From: a bacterium HR32
Lineage (GTDB): Bacteria; Sysuimicrobiota; Sysuimicrobiia; Sysuimicrobiales; Sysuimicrobiaceae
Direction: 5' to 3'
DNA length: 9,984 nt
Assembly (NCBI GenBank): GCA_002898935.1
Contig: BEII01000031.1
Location: 1-9,984, forward strand
In this document: positions 6,600-9,984 of the stretch, piece by piece
Layout: the number at the start of each line of letters is the position of its first letter
Numbering within the stretch: position 1 is the first letter of the stretch
Notes under the pieces: generated by a model
What the model saw: the letters and a program-made list of their open reading frames with translations, nothing else
Told to the model about the DNA's origin: nothing
Databases searched by the model: none
Position numbers and translations under genes: made by a program

Positions 6600-7414
6600 C
6601 GGTGCCGAGGGTGCTCACCATCGCAGGCTCGGACTCCGGCGGCGGTGCGGGGATCCAAGCCGACCTCAAGACCTTCTCCGCACTCGGCGCGTTCGGCATG
6701 AGCGCGATCACCGCCGTCACCGCCCAGAACACCACGGGCGTGTTCACGGTCCACGAGGTCCCGCCCGAGGTGGTCGCGGCGCAGATCGACGCGGTGGCGG
6801 AGGACATCGGGGTGGACGCGGCCAAGACGGGCATGCTGAGCAGCGCTCCCATCGTCGAGGCCGTCGCCGACCGCCTGCGCCACCACCGCATCGAGAAGCT
6901 CGTGGTGGACCCGGTCATGGTGGCCAAGAGCGGCGCCCCCTTGCTGCGGCCGGAAGCGCAGGAGGCCCTGCGCCGGCAGATCCTGCCCCTGGCGCTGGTG
7001 GTCACCCCCAACCTGCCGGAGGCAGAGACCCTCGCGGGCCGCGCCATCCGCGACCGAGAGGGCATGCGGGAGGCGGCCCGGGCCCTGCGCGACCTGGGCC
7101 CCCGCGCGGTGCTGGTGAAGGGCGGCCACCTGCCGGGAGACGCCGTGGACGTGTTCTACGACGGGGAACAGTTCGAGGAGCTGCGTGCGGAGCGCGTGCC
7201 CTCACGGCACACGCACGGCACCGGGTGCGTGCTGTCGGCGGCCATCGCCGCGTACCTGGCCCACGGCCTGACGGTGCGGGAGGCCGTAGGCCGTGCGAAG
7301 GGGTTCGTCACGGAGGCCATCCGCACGGGATTGCCCCTGGGACGCGGGGTCGGCCCCTGCAACCCGCTGTTCCGGTGGGTGGGCGTAGAACGCGGCCGGG
7401 AGGTGAGTCCATGA
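6596..7414 (+). CDS. thiD: HMP/HMP-phosphate kinase ThiD
   Basis: ThiD phosphorylates HMP to HMP-P and then to HMP-PP, the pyrimidine substrate of ThiE. The 272-residue ribokinase-fold protein starts at GTG 6596 in a GTGA overlap with thiE, with AGGAGGTGG at 6581-6589. The N-terminal Ile-Ala-Gly-Ser-Asp-Ser-Gly-Gly-Gly-Ala-Gly-Ile-Gln-Ala-Asp-Leu-Lys signature is complete. Asp-Pro-Val-Met-Val-Ala-Lys-Ser-Gly and Thr-Pro-Asn-Leu-Pro-Glu-Ala follow, and the catalytic loop His-Gly-Thr-Gly-Cys211 is intact. Length is normal for single-domain ThiD; there is no fused ThiN-like or ThiE domain. It handles HMP brought in by CytX or released by the TenA proteins. Confidence 0.97.
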   Translation: MTVPRVLTIAGSDSGGGAGIQADLKTFSALGAFGMSAITAVTAQNTTGVFTVHEVPPEVVAAQIDAVAEDIGVDAAKTGMLSSAPIVEAVADRLRHHRIEKLVVDPVMVAKSGAPLLRPEAQEALRRQILPLALVVTPNLPEAETLAGRAIRDREGMREAARALRDLGPRAVLVKGGHLPGDAVDVFYDGEQFEELRAERVPSRHTHGTGCVLSAAIAAYLAHGLTVREAVGRAKGFVTEAIRTGLPLGRGVGPCNPLFRWVGVERGREVSP

Positions 7415-7923
7415 GGTGGAGCACCCGACAGCTGGCGGAGGCAGCCATCGCCGTGGCCTTGTCCGTGGCTCTGGGGATGGTGAAGGTGTACCAGCTCCCT
7501 CAGGGAGGGTCCATCACGGCCGGTAGCATGGTGCCGGTGTTCTACGTGGCCCTGCGCTGGGGAGCCCGTGCCGGGGTGGTGGTGGGCGTGCTGGTGGGCC
7601 TGGTGAACTTCCTCCTGGAGCCCGTGTTCCTCCACCCCGCACAGTTCTTGCTGGACTACCCGGTCGCCTTCGGCGCCCTCGGCCTCGCGGGCCTGGTGCG
7701 CGGGACTCCCTGGCTCGGGGTGGTGCTGGGAGGCGCGGGCCGGTTCGTCGCCCACTTCCTGAGCGGCGTGGTGTTCTTCGCGCAGTACGCACCACAGGGC
7801 ACGAGCCCCGCGGTGTACTCCGCGGTGTACAACGGCTCGTACATGCTGCCGGAGGTGGTGGTGAGCGTGATCCTCACGTTGCTGGTCCTCCGGGCCGTGC
7901 CCGAACCCCCGCAGGGCGCGTGA
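7411..7923 (+). CDS. thiT: ThiT, ECF transporter S component for thiamin
   Basis: ThiT binds thiamin with high affinity outside the membrane and delivers it through the shared ECF module. The 170-residue product starts at ATG 7411 (ATGA overlap with thiD; GGAGGTGAG just upstream) and has about six hydrophobic segments. Family features are Gly-Ser-Ile-Thr-Ala-Gly-Ser-Met-Val-Pro (33-42), Leu-Leu-Asp-Tyr-Pro-Val-Ala-Phe, and the C-terminal half of the thiamin site, His-Phe-Leu-Ser-Gly-Val-Val-Phe-Phe and Tyr-Asn-Gly-Ser-Tyr-Met-Leu-Pro-Glu. It is the last gene of the tightly packed operon. ECF ATPase and T subunits are absent here. Confidence 0.93.
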   Translation: MRWSTRQLAEAAIAVALSVALGMVKVYQLPQGGSITAGSMVPVFYVALRWGARAGVVVGVLVGLVNFLLEPVFLHPAQFLLDYPVAFGALGLAGLVRGTPWLGVVLGGAGRFVAHFLSGVVFFAQYAPQGTSPAVYSAVYNGSYMLPEVVVSVILTLLVLRAVPEPPQGA

Positions 7924-7971
7924 CCGCCGGAACGCGAGGCCGGCCGGGTTCTCTGCCGCCGGCGAACTGGG

Positions 7972-7977
7972 TACCAT
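7972..7977 (+). promoter_or_regulatory. Possible -10 element (TANNNT) for a leaderless thiN transcript
   Basis: TACCAT at 7972-7977 ends exactly 7 bases before the GTG at 7985. In bacteria with many leaderless genes (Deinococcus, actinobacteria), a TANNNT -10 at this distance places the transcription start on the start codon. No purine-rich ribosome binding site lies at a proper distance before 7985 or the alternative ATG 7994. The -35 region (TTCTCT at 7949-7954) is weak. Confidence 0.4.
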
Positions 7978-7984
7978 CCCATCC

Positions 7985-8629
7985 GTGGAAGCCATGAGGC
8001 CCTTCGCCGTCATCGTGGCCGCGGGGCGGGGACCGCTGCCGCGCCGCTACCGGTCCGCGGCCCTCGTGGTCTGCGCAGACGGCGGCGTGGCCCGTGCGCA
8101 CCGGGCCGTCTGGACGCCGCACGTGGTGGTGGGTGACTGGGACTCCCTGGACCCGTCCCTGGTCCAGTGGCTGGCCTCCGGGGGCGTGGAGCAGATCCGC
8201 TACCCTGTGGACAAGGACAAGACGGACAGCGAGCTTGCGGTGGACGTGGTGGCCCAGCGTGGCTTCGGCCTCGCCTACCTGCTGGGAGGGCTCGGCGCGC
8301 GCGTGGACCACGGGTTCGCGAACCTGCTTTTGACCCACTATGCGGCTGGGCTCGGTGTGGACCTCCGTCTGGTGGCCGGCCGGACCCTGGTCCAGCTGGT
8401 GCGGGGCAGGGTCGAGCTGGACGCGCGGCCGGGCGACTGGGTGTCTCTGTTCTCCCTCAGGCCGGAGAGCCGGGGAATCACGACGGGTGGCCTGCGGTTT
8501 CCCCTAGTGGACGGGACGCTCCTCCTGGGCAGCACCCTGGGCGTGAGCAACGAGGTCGCCGGGCCCCGGCCCTGGGTGGAGGTCGAGGACGGAGAGGTCC
8601 TTGTCATCCGGGTACGGCGACGGGGTTAG
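7985..8629 (+). CDS. thiN: Thiamin pyrophosphokinase (ThiN/TPK)
   Basis: The enzyme transfers pyrophosphate from ATP to thiamin, giving the cofactor TPP directly in the cytosol. The product is 214 residues from GTG 7985, or 211 from ATG 7994. All bacterial TPK motifs are visible: Cys-Ala-Asp-Gly-Gly early, Val-Gly-Asp-Trp-Asp-Ser-Leu-Asp-Pro, Asp-Lys-Asp-Lys-Thr-Asp-Ser-Glu, and Gly-Ala-Arg-Val-Asp-His-Gly-Phe-Ala-Asn-Leu. The Trp in Gly-Asp-Trp-Asp-Ser is less usual than Phe or Leu. It stands 61 bases after thiT, unlike the overlapping genes before it, and lacks a clear ribosome binding site, so it may have its own leaderless transcript. It would use thiamin imported by ThiT. hslO begins 11 bases after it. 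Confidence 0.95.
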   Translation: MEAMRPFAVIVAAGRGPLPRRYRSAALVVCADGGVARAHRAVWTPHVVVGDWDSLDPSLVQWLASGGVEQIRYPVDKDKTDSELAVDVVAQRGFGLAYLLGGLGARVDHGFANLLLTHYAAGLGVDLRLVAGRTLVQLVRGRVELDARPGDWVSLFSLRPESRGITTGGLRFPLVDGTLLLGSTLGVSNEVAGPRPWVEVEDGEVLVIRVRRRG

Positions 8630-8640
8630 GAGGCTACGGG

Positions 8641-9525
8641 ATGGAGACGCTGGTGCGCGCGACGGGACCTCGGGGTGTGTTGGTGTTCGCCTCGGTGACC
8701 ACCTCTCTCGTGGAAGAGGCCCGGCGCAGGCATGGTGCCGCGCCCACGGCCGCGGCGGCGCTGGGCCGCGCCCTGACGGCCTCCGGGCTTCTGAGCGCCA
8801 CCCTGGAGGGCCAGCAGAAGGTCACCCTCCGGATCCTCGGGGACGGGCCCCTGGGCGGGATCGTGACCGACACCACCGCCTCCGGGGACGTGCGCGGCTA
8901 CGTGCAGCACCCCGACGTGCACCTGCCACTAGCTCGCCGGCGCAAGCTGGACGTGGGGGCTGCGGTGGGCCGCGGGACCCTGCACGTGACGAAGGACCTG
9001 GGCCTTCGGTGGCCGTACCACGGGAGCTCGCCGCTCGTCTCCGGAGAGATCGCGGAGGACCTGGCCTACTACCTCGCGCAGTCCGAGCAGGTGCCGTCCG
9101 TGGTGTCGTTGGGCGTCATGGTGGAGCCGGACGGCCGGGTCTGTGCCGCGGGCGGGTTCATCGTGCAGGTGATGCCGGGCGCCGACCCCAGCGTGCGCGA
9201 CTACTTGGAGGCCCACGCCCGCGCGCTCCCGCCGGTGACGCAGCTGGTCCGGCAGGGGCTTTCGTCCGCGGACCTGGCGCGGGTGGCAGCGGGCGAGCTG
9301 GGTGTACAGGTGGTGGAAGAGCGCCCGCTGCGCTACCGCTGCACCTGTTCCCGGGAGCGGGTGGAAGGGGTGCTGATGTTGCTGGGCGCCGAGGAGGTGG
9401 ACGCCCTACTGGAAGAAGGGCGGGCCGAGGTCACCTGCCGGTTCTGCGGCGAGGTCTACGTGCTGGACGCCCAAACCCTCCGGGTCCTGCGGGATCGCCT
9501 GAGGAGTACGCGGCCGGTGTCGTAG
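8641..9525 (+). CDS. hslO: Redox-regulated holdase chaperone Hsp33
   Basis: Hsp33 is a cytosolic holdase activated by oxidative stress together with heat. Four zinc-bound cysteines become disulfides and the C-terminal domain unfolds. The 294-residue product begins at ATG 8641, with AGGAGG (8628-8633) overlapping the thiN stop. The N-terminal core covers roughly residues 1-230, and the redox switch has Cys234-x-Cys236 and Cys266-x2-Cys269, the standard CXC and CXXC pairs with a 29-residue spacer. All four cysteines are present, so redox control should be intact. It has no known functional link to thiamin metabolism. It faces convergent rpmB across 42 bases. Confidence 0.97.
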   Translation: METLVRATGPRGVLVFASVTTSLVEEARRRHGAAPTAAAALGRALTASGLLSATLEGQQKVTLRILGDGPLGGIVTDTTASGDVRGYVQHPDVHLPLARRRKLDVGAAVGRGTLHVTKDLGLRWPYHGSSPLVSGEIAEDLAYYLAQSEQVPSVVSLGVMVEPDGRVCAAGGFIVQVMPGADPSVRDYLEAHARALPPVTQLVRQGLSSADLARVAAGELGVQVVEERPLRYRCTCSRERVEGVLMLLGAEEVDALLEEGRAEVTCRFCGEVYVLDAQTLRVLRDRLRSTRPVS

Positions 9526-9529
9526 CTTG

Positions 9530-9556
9530 CCCCGGAAGAGCCCTCAAGGCCCGGGG
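9530..9556. terminator. GC-rich stem-loop between convergent hslO and rpmB
   Basis: CCCCGG (9530-9535) pairs with CCGGGG (9551-9556), and inner GCC (9540-9542) pairs with GGC (9548-9550). It occupies the short gap between two convergent genes, where a bidirectional terminator is expected. There is no T run on either strand, so termination is only suggested. Confidence 0.3.
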
Positions 9557-9567
9557 ACCGGGGTGGT

Positions 9568-9759
9568 CTAGACCGCCCGCTTGACCTTGCCGGACTTCAG
9601 GCAAGAGGTGCAGACCACGACCCTGCGCGGTACCCCGTCCACCAGCGCCCGCACCCGTTGCAGGTTCGGCAGGAAGCGGCGCTTGCTGTGGCGGTTGCTG
9701 AACGACACGCTGTGACCGGCGCGCGGCCCCTTGCCGCACACCTCGCACGTCCTGGCCAT
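9568..9759 (-). CDS. rpmB: 50S ribosomal protein L28, zinc-ribbon form
   Basis: L28 is a small basic protein of the large ribosomal subunit. The 63-residue product starts at ATG (complement of 9757-9759), with a GAGAGGGTGA stretch upstream as ribosome binding site. It reads Met-Ala-Arg-Thr-Cys5-Glu-Val-Cys8-Gly-Lys-Gly-Pro at the N-terminus, then the Ser-Asn-Arg-His-Ser-Lys-Arg-Arg-Phe-Leu-Pro-Asn-Leu-Gln core, and Cys50-Thr-Ser-Cys53 near the end. The two CxxC pairs mark the zinc-binding (C+) paralogue type. It is the only minus-strand gene and is transcribed away from recG. In several bacteria rpmB lies near recG, which fits the neighbourhood. Confidence 0.97.
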   Translation of the reverse strand: MARTCEVCGKGPRAGHSVSFSNRHSKRRFLPNLQRVRALVDGVPRRVVVCTSCLKSGKVKRAV

Positions 9760-9821
9760 GAGCTGTCACCCTCTCGTCTAGGAACCGCAGGCCGGCCGCC
9801 CTGAGCCGCCGCGACGGGCGG

Positions 9822-9851
9822 ATTCTAACACGGCCGCTCCGCGAGCGGCAA
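9822..9851 (-). promoter_or_regulatory. Predicted promoter of rpmB
   Basis: On the minus strand, TAGAAT (complement of 9822-9827) is preceded by TG one base upstream, an extended -10. TTGCCG (complement of 9846-9851) is a plausible -35 at 18 bases. Transcription would begin near 9815, about 55 bases before the rpmB start. A perfect 7-base inverted repeat GCCGCTC/GAGCGGC (9833-9849) fills the spacer. Confidence 0.55.
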
Positions 9852-9891
9852 CGCCAGGGAAACGGCCGCCGTCCGCGAACAGGGCAAGGGG

Positions 9892-9984
9892 ATGGCCGTG
9901 CGCAGCGCAGACCCCCTGCAGCAGCCCGTACAGTACGTGCGGGGCGTGGGCCCACGGCTCGCCCGGGCGTTCGAGCGCCTGGGG
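9892..9984 (+). CDS. recG: ATP-dependent DNA helicase RecG, N-terminal fragment
   Basis: Thirty-one codons are visible before the right edge. They read Asp-Pro-Leu-Gln-Gln-Pro-Val-Gln-Tyr-Val-Arg-Gly-Val-Gly-Pro-Arg-Leu-Ala, then Phe-Glu-Arg-Leu-Gly. This is the start of the RecG wedge domain, where Pro-x-Gln-Tyr-x-Lys/Arg-Gly-Val-Gly-Pro is a hallmark. RecG remodels stalled replication forks and Holliday junctions. The start is ATG 9892 with AGGG at 9881-9884; GTG 9898 with AAGGGG at 9886-9891 is an equal alternative. It diverges from rpmB across a 132-base shared region. The call rests on the N-terminus only. Confidence 0.85.
   Translation, partial: MAVRSADPLQQPVQYVRGVGPRLARAFERLG

Noticed and set aside
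9565..9574. Palindrome GGTCTAGACC at the rpmB stop codon
   Set aside because: A short palindrome of this kind is expected by chance, with no repeat elsewhere in the window and no link to a known site.
8601..9584. Plus-strand open frame across hslO in another frame
   Set aside because: Low-complexity Arg/Gly/Ala composition; hslO with its four zinc cysteines accounts for this region.

Overview
This is a very GC-rich bacterial chromosomal window with compact, overlapping genes and many GTG starts. All coding runs left to right except rpmB near the right end. The lineage is not certain. PdxS/PdxT (deoxyxylulose-independent vitamin B6 synthesis), ECF S components (ThiW, ThiT), CytX, Hsp33, a zinc-type L28 and a possible leaderless gene suggest a high-GC Firmicutes-like or other deep-branching Gram-positive-type bacterium; that is inference. 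I see no mobile element, CRISPR array or prophage.

Layout. Positions 1-234 hold the C-terminal end of an AIR-synthase-related (PurM/HypE fold) protein. Two bases later comes pdxS (237-1121), then pdxT (1223-1822), which together make pyridoxal 5'-phosphate. A promoter overlapping the pdxT stop codon (1819-1845) leads into a leader with a clear TPP riboswitch (about 1886-1993) and a terminator-like hairpin (2007-2033).

Behind the riboswitch is a tightly packed thiamin salvage operon, 2056-7923: a Cys-type TenA, a Glu-type TenA, thiW, cytX, thiM, thiE, thiD and thiT. Adjacent genes overlap by 4 or 11 bases or are separated by one base. Together they import the pyrimidine (CytX), the thiazole (ThiW) and intact thiamin (ThiT). 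They also recover pyrimidine from degraded thiamin (TenA proteins), phosphorylate both halves (ThiD, ThiM) and join them into thiamin phosphate (ThiE). No thiC, thiG, thiS, thiH or thiO gene is present, so the locus is built for salvage. Thiamin pyrophosphokinase (thiN, 7985-8629) follows after 61 bases and may be a separate leaderless transcript. No ThiL is visible here.

The right end holds hslO (Hsp33 redox chaperone), convergent rpmB (ribosomal protein L28, minus strand), and the first 31 codons of recG diverging from rpmB. The gene families are known. The less ordinary points are the two different TenA types coupled side by side, the second TenA carrying both Cys and Glu at the diagnostic site, the three-transporter salvage set, and the likely leaderless thiN.
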